In this document: piece by piece, positions 33,765 through 40,893 of the stretch
Layout: every line of letters begins with the position of its first letter
Numbering within the stretch: position 1 is the stretch's first letter
DNA from: Novosphingobium sp. Leaf2
GTDB lineage: Bacteria > Pseudomonadota > Alphaproteobacteria > Sphingomonadales > Sphingomonadaceae
Assembly (NCBI RefSeq): GCF_001421325.1
Contig: NZ_LMJY01000017.1
Coordinates: 221,851 to 285,850 of the forward strand
Direction of reading: 5' to 3'
DNA: 64,000 bases
Made by a program: the position numbers and the translations under genes
The notes under the pieces: model-generated
Database searches by the model: none
The model's input: the letters and a program-made list of their open reading frames with translations, nothing else
What the model was told of the DNA's origin: nothing

Positions 33765-34264
33765 CACCAGATCCCTTTGTTAGAAATGAAAGGTATGTCG
33801 TCGAAATCGTCAGCATGATCAGTCGGAAACGAGTTCTTCGGCCCGCTGCCCCAGCTATCGGAGGCGCCACGCGAGCCATCCGGTTCACGACGCTGGCCGC
33901 CATCCTGGCCGCCCTTGGGGCCATCCAGCATAACCAACTTCGCATCGAAGCCGTTCAGAACGATCTCGGTAGAGTACCTATCGTTCCCGTTCTGGTCTTG
34001 CCATTTGCGGGTCGAGAGCTTGCCCGAAATGAAGACTTTTGAACCCTTGCGAAGGTAACGCTCAGCGACGCCGACGAGACCATCATTGAAGATCGCAACG
34101 CTGACCCACTCCGTCTTTTCCTTGGAGTTGCCCTCGCGATCCTTCCACTTCTCGGTGCAAGCGAGGCGAAGGTTCGCGACCCGGCCGCCATTCTGAAAGG
34201 ACTTCACTTCCACGTCGGCGCCAAGGTTTCCTATGAACTGGCACTGGTTGAGACTGGACATCAT
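33764..34264 (-). CDS. ssb: single-stranded DNA-binding protein, first copy
   Basis: A 166-residue SSB. The OB fold is clear ([52 protein letters not shown]). The linker is Gly/Gln-rich. The acidic tail DDFDDIPF, which normally ends the protein and binds partners, is followed here by seven more residues (ISNKGIW). A second SSB (42648-43136) has a normal tail. Confidence 0.9.
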   Translation of the reverse strand: MMSSLNQCQFIGNLGADVEVKSFQNGGRVANLRLACTEKWKDREGNSKEKTEWVSVAIFNDGLVGVAERYLRKGSKVFISGKLSTRKWQDQNGNDRYSTEIVLNGFDAKLVMLDGPKGGQDGGQRREPDGSRGASDSWGSGPKNSFPTDHADDFDDIPFISNKGIW

Positions 34265-34755
34265 GCGGCCCTTTCGATGTTGGATTGGGCAGCCTTGAGG
34301 GCGGCAAGAAAATCAGAGGAGCCGGTCGCCATGCTGGCCTCGCTCTTGTCAGTGTCGCAGCCGCTAAAGTCGTTGCGAGCTTTCACGGCTCTGCGCGCAG
34401 GAGGCGCAGGCACTATCACCGATGGTTTTGGCAGCTCGACGGTCGGGCTGATCCGATCGCCGGCAAACGGTTGGACGTTGGACACCGCCGTGCGCAGACG
34501 CTTTAGGAACGCGCGGTATCGCGGTTCTTCATGCGCCGTGATGATGGCCTTCGACAGCCCGTGAATGATCGTCGAATGATCGCGACCAAGTGCGCGCCCG
34601 ATAGCGGGATAGCTTTTGCCGGACTCCCGCGCGATCATGTAGCAGGCGTTGCGAACGCGAACGACGCGCGCCACGCGGGACTTGCTCATGATTTCCTGAC
34701 GCGACACGCCGGAAAGCTCAGCTGCGATAGTCACAATGTCAGCTATGCGGACCAT
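34261..34755 (-). CDS. DnaA domain IV-like protein
   Basis: A 164-residue protein. Residues 1-80 match the DNA-binding domain IV of DnaA: GVSRQEIMSKSRVARVVRVR, CYMIARESGKSYPAIGRALG, and the signature GRDHSTIIHG. There is no AAA+ ATPase domain. The rest is a low-complexity linker. It may bind a phage origin, help recruit the host machinery, or act as a regulator. Confidence 0.85.
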   Translation of the reverse strand: MVRIADIVTIAAELSGVSRQEIMSKSRVARVVRVRNACYMIARESGKSYPAIGRALGRDHSTIIHGLSKAIITAHEEPRYRAFLKRLRTAVSNVQPFAGDRISPTVELPKPSVIVPAPPARRAVKARNDFSGCDTDKSEASMATGSSDFLAALKAAQSNIERAA

Positions 34756-35228
34756 CACGCAGCCCTCACCAAACCGGCAAGCTGCGTCCCACGCGCCACC
34801 ATGCGAACACCGACAGTGCGCAGGTTCTTGCGCTCATCATCGTCGAACACGCCATCCATGGCCGCGCGCACGATGCAGGCATTGTCATCCGTGTTGGCGA
34901 TGGCGAGCGCGCCGGGATCCGGCTCATTGGTGGGCAGGTCAAATGCGCCCAAGCCGGCGATGGCCAGCACCTGGCTAGTGAAGTCCGCGCCCAGGAACGT
35001 GAACAAGGAGAACATCGCTTCGGGCTGCAGGCGGCGATGATCGGGGTCATCCGCAGGAAGCATAGCCGCCTCGATCACGCGATCTTTGATGCCAGTCCCG
35101 TTGGATAGCTGCTTGACGCTGTAATGCCGGCCACGGCCAACGTAGAGGCGCAGGGCGTTGCGCAATGCGTCGTTTGCTGCACTGCGGGAAACGAGCATAG
35201 GGAAGTTCACGGACTCGGGGCCTGTCAT
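34755..35228 (-). CDS. hypothetical early protein, possible DNA-binding regulator
   Basis: A 157-residue helical protein. Residues 15-60 (NDALRNALRLYVGRGRHYSV, then KQLSNGTGIKDRVIEAAML) could form a helix-turn-helix, followed by HRRLQPEAMFSLFTFLGADF. Phages often encode such regulators next to replication genes. No family identified. ATGA overlap upstream. Confidence 0.55.
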   Translation of the reverse strand: MTGPESVNFPMLVSRSAANDALRNALRLYVGRGRHYSVKQLSNGTGIKDRVIEAAMLPADDPDHRRLQPEAMFSLFTFLGADFTSQVLAIAGLGAFDLPTNEPDPGALAIANTDDNACIVRAAMDGVFDDDERKNLRTVGVRMVARGTQLAGLVRAA

Positions 35229-35401
35229 CGGGCTACCTCGGCTGCATGAGTTACAGATTGTTCATCGAAAGGAGTTCCCGCCCGGCGCACAGGAGGAGGG
35301 GCTTGCCGGGCGGGCACGGCGGATGCGCCGCCGTTGGTGTGACCCGCATATGCGTGGTCGGTGTGGTCGCAGAGGGGGCGGTGGCACTGGGCGCAGAGCA
35401 T
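35225..35401 (-). CDS. small Cys/His protein
   Basis: A 58-residue protein. The start MLCAQCHRPLCDHTDHAYAG has C-x2-C and C-x-H spacing like half a zinc finger; the rest is Ala/Pro-rich. The stop overlaps the next start (ATGA), and it begins three bases after the methyltransferase stop. Confidence 0.55.
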   Translation of the reverse strand: MLCAQCHRPLCDHTDHAYAGHTNGGASAVPARQAPPPVRRAGTPFDEQSVTHAAEVAR

Positions 35402-35404
35402 GGT

Positions 35405-36772
35405 TCAGCCAGCCTTCTTGACGACACGCAGCATGACCGTGGGCACGTTGGTGCCTGCCTCGGCAAAGCTCGCGACCGGCAAATCACGCCATTCACCCGA
35501 CAAGACGCCGTGGTCGTACCGAGCGGTAGCCGGGAGTATGGAAACGAGTGTGCCGCCTGGTTTCAGAAAGCGAAGGGCATGTTCGACGTGCTTGACGTAG
35601 TGCTTTCCGTAAAATGGAGGGTTCATCACCACAGCGTCGAACTCGGGTGTGGCTGGATGCTCCAGAAAGTTTGCGGTCAAAACTGCATGCCCCTTGCCAC
35701 GGGCTTCGGAAGCACGGGCAGGGTGATATTCAATCCCGAAAGCGCTGTGTCCATGCGCGCGCAGCGCATCGAGAATACGACCGTCGCCGCAAGATGGCTC
35801 CAGAACGCGTTTGACAGGCATCGTCGATCGCCCGCCGCTGTAGTGGGCTGGGTTGGGTATGCCTGCAAATTCAATGGCCGCTTCCGTTACCTCGACCGGG
35901 GTCCAGTAAAACTGGAGATCCTTGGAAACGGCGGTGCTGGCGCTAGGCTTGACGTTATCAGCCTCTGCGTCGGGCAGCACCTCGCCATAGAACTCGGCAA
36001 GGGCCTTGTTGATGTCGATCAGCGCCCACTTGTCGAAGAAAACATGAGCATTGCCATTGGCGAATTTGCGGATTGTCAGACCACGATCGACGGTCGCAAA
36101 TTCCTCAACCTTGCCATAGCGGTCCGTACTCGAGTAGTTCCGGCCATCAAGCACAGCATCGTCACCGCGACGGTTAGCGAGGTCGATCGCACTCCACTCT
36201 TTCCACTCGAACGCCGGCTGATTGCGCAAAGCGGCAAGCGCATTCACCATATCCTCGAACCGCTTGCGCCCCCAATCACTGGTATATTCGCCGAAGCCGC
36301 TAAGGATGACGCGCTTGGGCAATCCCTTGACGCCGATGCGAACCTTGCTGTGGCTCTTGTATGCGGGGTCAAGGTCGACAAAAGCCTCGGCCAGGCCCTT
36401 CAGGATATGGAAGCGCGGGCGGATAAGGTAATCGCCAAACGTGGCCTTCGTGTTCTCCATCGTCAGCGGCGGCGGACTTGCCAGCGCTTGGTCAAAGAGC
36501 TTTTTGTCTTTAGCGCTGGCAATGCTGTCGATCTGGAGGCGGTTGTAAACAGCCCGCCAACCAGACTTGAGCAAGTTGTTACGCAAGCTGCGCGCGTTCA
36601 GGTACGACTTGGAGCCTACAGGTTCGACATAGACACCCTGAACAGTGGCACACATGCCGAGACGATCATACGCTTGGTCGAATTGCGAAATCGCTTCCTC
36701 AATCGCAGCGTCTTTAGCAGCGTACTCGTCGATGATGTCCGCCACAGTAGTGGGGAGAGCCAGCGCCCCCAT
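35405..36772 (-). CDS. DNA adenine methyltransferase with DUF4942-like N-terminus
   Basis: A 455-residue protein. Residues 1-270 match the DUF4942 region found fused to phage and plasmid methyltransferases. Residues 300-455 are a class I SAM-dependent fold: motif I KRVLEPSCGDGRILDALRAH and motif IV NPPF (384-387), the active site of N6-adenine methylases. It probably modifies phage DNA against host restriction, or acts on gene control. It belongs to the early leftward operon downstream of cro. Confidence 0.85.
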   Translation of the reverse strand: MGALALPTTVADIIDEYAAKDAAIEEAISQFDQAYDRLGMCATVQGVYVEPVGSKSYLNARSLRNNLLKSGWRAVYNRLQIDSIASAKDKKLFDQALASPPPLTMENTKATFGDYLIRPRFHILKGLAEAFVDLDPAYKSHSKVRIGVKGLPKRVILSGFGEYTSDWGRKRFEDMVNALAALRNQPAFEWKEWSAIDLANRRGDDAVLDGRNYSSTDRYGKVEEFATVDRGLTIRKFANGNAHVFFDKWALIDINKALAEFYGEVLPDAEADNVKPSASTAVSKDLQFYWTPVEVTEAAIEFAGIPNPAHYSGGRSTMPVKRVLEPSCGDGRILDALRAHGHSAFGIEYHPARASEARGKGHAVLTANFLEHPATPEFDAVVMNPPFYGKHYVKHVEHALRFLKPGGTLVSILPATARYDHGVLSGEWRDLPVASFAEAGTNVPTVMLRVVKKAG

Positions 36773-36865
36773 CTACCCCACCCCCAAAGCCGCAGCCCGA
36801 AGCGCGACGAACGCACAGAGCAGGATGTTGGACAGGGGGATGGCGTGGGCGAGGAGGGCGCGCAT
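36773..36865 (-). CDS. 30-residue hydrophobic micropeptide
   Basis: MRALLAHAIPLSNILLCAFV, then ALRAAALGVG. Its ATG directly follows the upstream stop (TAAATG), and its TAG directly precedes the methyltransferase ATG. The exact fit between neighbours argues for translation. Confidence 0.45.
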   Translation of the reverse strand: MRALLAHAIPLSNILLCAFVALRAAALGVG

Positions 36866-37306
36866 TTAGTAGCCCATCCATTCTTCGGGCGAGCAGTTGC
36901 AGCCAGGATAGCGGGCGCGACATTTCGCACACCGCCCGGCCATGTCGCAGCACGGCCCCTCCAGACGCGCGCACGGGGAGACACTGCAACACCTGTTCAT
37001 GGTGGCGGCGAGATCGCGCATCAAGGCATCCTGCCAGCGCGCCAGATCAGCCCCCGCAGCTTGATAAAGGGCCACCCGAGCCGTGCTGGCTTTCTTTTTC
37101 CCCAGCGGCGCAGCGAGAGCCAGAACGCGATCATCTGGCAGCGCTGCGAGAATGCCCTTAATGCTCGCCTTGAGGTTGCTGACACGGGCAGCGCGTTCTT
37201 TTGCGGTCACCTTTCGGGCGTGCGCCTGCTCGATTTTGTACGCGTCGATCTGCGCGTCAATGTTGCCGCGCTTCGCCAACGGGATGTTGAGCTGCCCGTG
37301 ATCCAT
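36866..37306 (-). CDS. hypothetical early protein, Cys-rich C-terminus
   Basis: A 146-residue protein. The N-terminal two thirds are basic and helical (AYKIEQAHARKVTAKERAAR). The C-terminus has nine cysteines (MNRCCSVSPCARLEGPCCDM, then CAKCRARYPGCNC), suggesting a zinc cluster. GGAG seven bases before the ATG at 37306 supports this start. Function unknown. Confidence 0.6.
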   Translation of the reverse strand: MDHGQLNIPLAKRGNIDAQIDAYKIEQAHARKVTAKERAARVSNLKASIKGILAALPDDRVLALAAPLGKKKASTARVALYQAAGADLARWQDALMRDLAATMNRCCSVSPCARLEGPCCDMAGRCAKCRARYPGCNCSPEEWMGY

Positions 37307-37527
37307 CACGCCGCTCCCCCGGTGGTGCGGGTGGGGGTGCGAAATGCCGATATACGAACGCTCGGACGAAAGGTATGATCAGTCCATGTCGATCCTGCGC
37401 AAACTGCTCGCCCACTTCCGAAACCCGCCGCCGTGGTATTGCCGCTACGGCGACGCGCGGTGTGTGCATGAAGCGCCGTGCGACGAGTGCCGGGCTGACA
37501 AGCACTGGTGATCTGAGGGGCGGTCAT
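37306..37527 (-). CDS. doubtful early gene between cro and the next gene
   Basis: A possible 73-residue protein rich in Thr, Arg and Ala. In its favour: ATGA-type overlaps at both ends and AGGA six bases before its ATG. Against it: low third-position GC and a composition like an antisense frame. It overlaps a more convincing 41-residue frame on the plus strand. Only one is likely real. Confidence 0.35.
   Translation of the reverse strand: MTAPQITSACQPGTRRTALHAHTARRRSGNTTAAGFGSGRAVCAGSTWTDHTFRPSVRISAFRTPTRTTGGAA
37386..37511 (+). CDS. possible small Cys/His protein opposite the cro operon
   Basis: A 41-residue frame (MSILRKLLAHFRNPPPWYCR, then YGDARCVHEAPCDECRADKHW in part) with C-x6-C, H and C-x2-C spacing like a zinc site, and about 85% GC at third positions as in real genes here. 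It lies opposite the leftward operon and has only a weak AAGG upstream. It competes with the minus-strand frame 37306-37527. Confidence 0.4.
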   Translation: MSILRKLLAHFRNPPPWYCRYGDARCVHEAPCDECRADKHW

Positions 37528-37739
37528 GCTGCGTCCTGCCGCAGATCGGCGGGGAGCAACTTCTCAGTCGTGATTTCTTTGCCGCCCTCTTTTGCTGCGG
37601 CAATTACGTCCGGCCATTTTGCAAGCGGAATCCTGTTTCTGTCGAACCAGCCTTGCACAGTGGTGTGGCTGTTATGACCCAGCTTACGGGCCAAGGCGCG
37701 AATGCCGCCGAGGTCGGCTATAATGGCTTGATGGTTCAT
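37524..37739 (-). CDS. cro: Cro-like repressor
   Basis: A 71-residue helix-turn-helix protein: MNHQAIIADLGGIRALARKL, then GHNSHTTVQGWFDRNRIP, the classic Cro/YdaS-type motif. The ATG at 37739 lies exactly seven bases after the -10 box TACACC, so the mRNA would be leaderless; two upstream starts lie inside the promoter. Its promoter is covered by the operator at 37749. By position it is the counterpart of lambda Cro, favouring the lytic choice. Confidence 0.8.
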   Translation of the reverse strand: MNHQAIIADLGGIRALARKLGHNSHTTVQGWFDRNRIPLAKWPDVIAAAKEGGKEITTEKLLPADLRQDAA

Positions 37740-37745
37740 ACGCAT

Positions 37746-37774
37746 GGTGTACACAGCGTGTGTACGCCAGTCAA
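37746..37774 (-). promoter_or_regulatory. cro / leftward early promoter
   Basis: TTGACT (37774-37769) and TACACC (37751-37746) with a 17-base spacer on the minus strand. The 17-bp operator fills the spacer and enters the -10 box, so repressor binding would block it. Predicted start at 37739, the A of the cro ATG. Confidence 0.65.
37749..37765. promoter_or_regulatory. operator O1 (GTACACAGCGTGTGTAC)
   Basis: A perfect 7-3-7 inverted repeat between cI and cro. Apart from the centre base it is identical to the operator at 38635. It overlaps the cro promoter, and its right edge is 11 bases from the -35 region of the cI promoter. It is the probable binding site for CI and Cro. Confidence 0.8.
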
Positions 37775-37776
37775 CG

Positions 37777-37805
37777 TGGAAAGTGTACCGCCTGCTCGCG
37801 ATAAT
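37777..37805 (+). promoter_or_regulatory. cI maintenance promoter
   Basis: A weak -35 (TGGAAA) and a good -10 (GATAAT, 37800-37805) with a 17-base spacer. The predicted start is 37812, the A of the cI ATG, giving a leaderless mRNA as for lambda cI from PRM. The poor -35 close to O1 would fit activation by bound repressor. Confidence 0.55.
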
Positions 37806-37811
37806 GCGGAC

Positions 37812-38555
37812 ATGGCAAACGTACGCACCACAGGTGAGATAATATCCGAATTCGTGAAGCGCGCGGGTATGTCGATGCGCACTTTTGCGGCAGCGTGCGG
37901 CTACAAGGCTGCCTCTGGCGTGCAGCGCTATATGGACCCCGAATTTGACGCACGCCTCAGCTTAACTGTCGCTGAGAAGATAGCTGGCGCCCTAGAAGGT
38001 AAGGGCAGTCCAGCGATCACGCGCGACGATGTTTTTGCGTTGGCAGGTCTGCCGCCGGCCAATGCCGTGCCTGTTCAATACGAAGGGGCATCTATGGAGC
38101 GCATGAAGCAGGACGTGCCGATCCTTGGGACGGCGCTAGGCGCCGACCGCATCGAGGATAGCCTATCTATCGAGCAGACCGCTTTATATGATCATGAAAT
38201 CATAGGATACGCCAAGCGTCCCGTAATCCTTGACGGACGCCCGGACGTTTACGGCATCTATGTCCAAGGATCATCAATGTTTCCGGCGTTCGAGGACGGC
38301 CAGATTGTGTTCGCGGAAACGACACGACCGCCGCGCATCGGGGACAATGTGATCGTCTACCTGCGCAAAAACGGCGAGGGCCAAGATGGTGACGATGGTG
38401 AAAGCGCTCGCACGGTGTTGGTGAAGCGCCTGGTGCGCCGATCCGGTTCATATGTTGAGCTGGAGCAATACAGGCCGGGGCTGACGTTTCAGATCGACGC
38501 CAAGGAAGTGCTAAAAATTCACCGCGTCCTAAGCATGAATGATCTCCTGTCTTGA
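37812..38555 (+). CDS. cI: CI-like prophage repressor, S24 peptidase type
   Basis: A 247-residue repressor. Residues 1-65 are the DNA-binding helix-turn-helix (GEIISEFVKRAGMSMRTFAA, then YKAASGVQRYM). Residues 100-247 are a LexA/S24 domain: candidate nucleophile Ser155 in VQGSSMFPAF and Lys205 in RTVLVKRLV. The usual Ala-Gly cleavage pair is not obvious: PILGTALGAD has Leu109-Gly110 at that place. It lies between two operator copies and probably keeps both early arms silent. The ATG coincides with the predicted transcript start. Confidence 0.9.
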   Translation: MANVRTTGEIISEFVKRAGMSMRTFAAACGYKAASGVQRYMDPEFDARLSLTVAEKIAGALEGKGSPAITRDDVFALAGLPPANAVPVQYEGASMERMKQDVPILGTALGADRIEDSLSIEQTALYDHEIIGYAKRPVILDGRPDVYGIYVQGSSMFPAFEDGQIVFAETTRPPRIGDNVIVYLRKNGEGQDGDDGESARTVLVKRLVRRSGSYVELEQYRPGLTFQIDAKEVLKIHRVLSMNDLLS

Positions 38556-38593
38556 TGCGAGAGCTAAAGGATACGGGCGGTTTTACGTGATGA

Positions 38594-38607
38594 TTGCGTG
38601 TACGCAA
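38594..38607. promoter_or_regulatory. inverted repeat TTGCGT-GT-ACGCAA
   Basis: A 6-2-6 inverted repeat 39 bases after cI, containing TGTAC like the operator half-sites. It may be a weak third operator or a different regulator's site. Confidence 0.3.
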
Positions 38608-38624
38608 AATATGTAAAATAGCCC

Positions 38625-38654
38625 TTGACCGTACGTACACAACGTGTGTACATC
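38625..38654 (+). promoter_or_regulatory. rightward early promoter
   Basis: TTGACC (38625-38630) and TACATC (38649-38654) with an 18-base spacer that contains the operator O2. It would drive the plus-strand arm from 38700 to the integrase and be blocked by CI. Confidence 0.6.
38635..38651. promoter_or_regulatory. operator O2 (GTACACAACGTGTGTAC)
   Basis: A perfect 7-3-7 inverted repeat, matching O1 in 16 of 17 positions, placed inside the spacer of the rightward promoter just as O1 is inside the cro promoter. Confidence 0.8.
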
Positions 38655-38699
38655 TACCTCCAACAGCAGCCCCACCGGCGCTGCTCGGAGGTCAGTTCA

Positions 38700-39077
38700 G
38701 TGCAGATCACCCGCATCACCGCAGCACCATGGCACGAGGCTCCCGAAGCCCGCGCCTTGCTTGCGAGCATCGACGTTTCCGACCTGTCTTTGCACCGCCC
38801 GATCGTGGTCATGGGCGACGATTGCCTGCACTACACTGGCGATGCCGTTGAGCGCTTGCAGGACATGCGCCGCGACCTGATCGACGGCCTGTTTGGCTGC
38901 ACGTACCGCGAAGCCGAGGCATCCGGGCGCGCACATGATTACCTCGACTTCGAGGCGACCCAGCCCCGCGCAGATGATGTTCTGGCGGACGTGTTCGGCT
39001 GCCCCATGCGCTTCGGCAACATCGACCCTTACGACGCCACCCGGCTGATGCGTCATTACGGGAGGCTGGCGGCGTGA
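38700..39077 (+). CDS. first rightward early gene, hypothetical
   Basis: A 125-residue protein with a GTG start at 38700 and CGGAGG nine bases upstream. It is acidic with alternating helix and strand (DDCLHYTGDAVERLQDMRRD, then DPYDATRLMRHYG). As the first gene under the CI-controlled rightward promoter it may be an early takeover function. No family recognised. Confidence 0.65.
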   Translation: MQITRITAAPWHEAPEARALLASIDVSDLSLHRPIVVMGDDCLHYTGDAVERLQDMRRDLIDGLFGCTYREAEASGRAHDYLDFEATQPRADDVLADVFGCPMRFGNIDPYDATRLMRHYGRLAA

Positions 39078-39232
39078 TGTACGCCGAGCAAGCCTATTTC
39101 GACGGCGTTCCGGTGCAGCACTGCGCGGACTGGCAAGAGCGGAACCGCCTGAAAGCCATCAACCAGCGTTGCCACGAAACGGCGCGGCGCGGTCAGACTT
39201 TTCACACATTCGCAGAAGGACGCACCTCATGA
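39077..39232 (+). CDS. small hypothetical early protein
   Basis: A 51-residue basic protein (MYAEQAYFDGVPVQHCADWQ, then ERNRLKAINQRCHETARR). TGATG overlap upstream and ATGA overlap downstream. Function unknown. Confidence 0.6.
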   Translation: MYAEQAYFDGVPVQHCADWQERNRLKAINQRCHETARRGQTFHTFAEGRTS

Positions 39233-39651
39233 CGGACGCGCAGAATAGCGGGGTCGAGTTGCTGCCGTGTCCTTGCTGTGGGTCTGGGCCCGCAAAGGCG
39301 CCCGGTCGCTTCACGCAGGCATCGTTCAGCGGCGTGGAAGTCATGAACGAGATCTACAGCCCATATGTTTGGTGCGGCACTTGCTGCCTCAGAACTCGGG
39401 AATGTGACAGCAAAGCCGAAGCCATCATCGCATGGAACACCCGCGTCCCCACGCCCTCGGACCATGCGGGGTGGCAGGACGCGCTGACAGGCTGCGTTGG
39501 CATCGAAAGCAACGGTGGGAATGGCGGCCATCCTTGGGTTCGCGTGTCCTTCACCGAGCCGGGTCAAGAAGTCGCTCTGCATTATTCATTGCTGGCCGAA
39601 CTTATCCCCACCCCGCCCATCCTCACCGCTGGCTCGGGAGAAGGGGCGTGA
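39229..39651 (+). CDS. Lar-like restriction alleviation protein
   Basis: A 140-residue protein. Residues 9-65 match the Lar zinc-ribbon pattern: ELLPCPCCGSGPAK, then WCGTCCLRTREC and KAEAIIAWNTR. Rac prophage Lar modulates type I restriction-modification in E. coli; many phage relatives are named only by this domain. The C-terminal 70 residues are a separate unrecognised part. With the adenine methyltransferase it may help phage DNA avoid restriction. Confidence 0.75.
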   Translation: MTDAQNSGVELLPCPCCGSGPAKAPGRFTQASFSGVEVMNEIYSPYVWCGTCCLRTRECDSKAEAIIAWNTRVPTPSDHAGWQDALTGCVGIESNGGNGGHPWVRVSFTEPGQEVALHYSLLAELIPTPPILTAGSGEGA

Positions 39652-39923
39652 GCGAACAGATGCCGCCTGATTGGGCGATTGAGCGGGCTTGCACTGCATC
39701 AGGGCACAGCAAGCATCACCGGGACTCGGCCAAGGCTCAGCCTAAACAAAACCCAACGATCATCGCCTTCGCCCACTACATCGCCCAGCACGAAGACGCG
39801 CCGGTTGATCCGCTGCAAGAGTGCTTGCGCGAGACTTACGGCGCTGCGGCTCCTGAGTCCGTCTCGGCTTTCCGTGCCGCTCTTGGAAAGCATGGCCTCG
39901 AAATCCGCGAGGCGGCGCAATGA
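39648..39923 (+). CDS. hypothetical early protein
   Basis: A 91-residue protein starting at GTG in a GTGA overlap with the Lar-like gene. The N-terminus is polar (ERACTASGHSKHHRDSAKAQ); the C-terminus is helical with LQECLRETYGAAAPESVSAF. Function unknown. Confidence 0.6.
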   Translation: MSEQMPPDWAIERACTASGHSKHHRDSAKAQPKQNPTIIAFAHYIAQHEDAPVDPLQECLRETYGAAAPESVSAFRAALGKHGLEIREAAQ

Positions 39924-40186
39924 TCCGCCATTCCTCTCTCCACACCACGCGCCCACCGATGACCGAGGCACGCAGGCAGCATGTATTCGGTGCCCTGCGC
40001 CCCATGGACCCACCCGTAACCCTGCGCGGCAAATACGCAGCGATGCGGGCCGAGGAAGCGCGTCTCGCTGCCGAAGATGGCGATGCGTCGGAGCCTCATC
40101 CGCTGTTCGGGGTGATCATCGCGGCGGGGCTGTTTGGGGTGCTGATCATCGGCGTGCTTGCCGCAGCTATTATGATTGGAGGTTGA
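39920..40186 (+). CDS. small membrane protein
   Basis: An 88-residue protein: a basic, polar N-terminus, then one C-terminal membrane helix (about 62-86, LFGVIIAAGLFGVLIIGVLA). Tail-anchored layout. ATGA overlap upstream. It could act on the host envelope early in infection or in the lysogen. Confidence 0.6.
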   Translation: MIRHSSLHTTRPPMTEARRQHVFGALRPMDPPVTLRGKYAAMRAEEARLAAEDGDASEPHPLFGVIIAAGLFGVLIIGVLAAAIMIGG

Positions 40187-40187
40187 T

Positions 40188-40472
40188 GTGAGCGTTACCC
40201 TTTATCGCGAGATCGACGCCCTCGGTGGCGCTGCGGATACCTCGACGCCGTACAACAACGCCCACGACGAGGGATACAGCGCGGCTTTGAGTGACGTGCT
40301 GGTTATCCTCAGTAAGCGCGGGTTCTCGGAGGCGGAGGACGCGCAGCCCGAAGCCCTGATCGCCCTTGCTCACCAGTACCGCAGCGACATGCTCTATCCG
40401 CCAGCGGCTGACAGCCGGGTGCGCCGGATTGAAGCGATTGATGCGGTTCTTTTTCCAGGACGCAAATCATGA
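40188..40472 (+). CDS. hypothetical early protein
   Basis: A 94-residue helical protein. GTG at 40188 has GGAGG seven bases upstream, better than an ATG four codons earlier. It contains YNNAHDEGYSAALSDVLVIL and RVRRIEAIDAVLFPGR. Function unknown. Confidence 0.6.
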   Translation: MSVTLYREIDALGGAADTSTPYNNAHDEGYSAALSDVLVILSKRGFSEAEDAQPEALIALAHQYRSDMLYPPAADSRVRRIEAIDAVLFPGRKS

Positions 40473-40780
40473 CCCATCGCGGCTCATTCACTACCACCCT
40501 TATGTGGCACGACAGCCGTGGCAGCGAGATCGAAGCTGTCGTGCGCGTCACCTATGTTGGTCGCCCTGGCTCACCCCAGACCATGACAGACCCGGAAGAT
40601 CCAGCGTCGGTCGAGATCATCAACATCGCTCCCGCCGACAAGAGCATCTCCGTTCCACAATCCTTTTACGAGGACGAAGAACTGATGGGCGAGTGTTTTG
40701 ACGACTGGCGAAACGATGAGGAAGAAGCCGCTGAATGGCGCGCTCAATCCCGCCGCGACCAGTTGATGGGAGGCTTCTGA
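40469..40780 (+). CDS. hypothetical early protein, acidic
   Basis: A 103-residue protein: a beta-rich first half (GSFTTTLMWHDSRGSEIEAV, VRVTYVGRPG) and a very acidic second half (YEDEELMGECFDDWRNDEEE). The acidity recalls DNA-mimic anti-restriction proteins, but nothing specific supports that. ATGA and TGATG overlaps with neighbours. Confidence 0.6.
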   Translation: MTHRGSFTTTLMWHDSRGSEIEAVVRVTYVGRPGSPQTMTDPEDPASVEIINIAPADKSISVPQSFYEDEELMGECFDDWRNDEEEAAEWRAQSRRDQLMGGF

Positions 40781-40893
40781 TGGACCGCCCCCTCCACCTC
40801 GTGTGCCTGGCGATCACCGCGGTTCTTGTCCTCGCGATCTTTGTTGCGCCGCCTGAGCGCCAGACCATCCATGCAGAAAGGAAAGTGCCGTGA
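40780..40893 (+). CDS. 37-residue membrane micropeptide
   Basis: MDRPLHLVCLAITAVLVLAI, then FVAPPERQTIHAERKVP. One membrane helix and a short basic tail. TGATG overlap upstream and GTGA overlap downstream support real translation. Confidence 0.5.
   Translation: MDRPLHLVCLAITAVLVLAIFVAPPERQTIHAERKVP

Noticed and set aside
38555..38590. An 11-codon frame starting in a TGATG after cI
   Set aside because: Too short, with no composition or ribosome-site support, and it ends before the rightward promoter.
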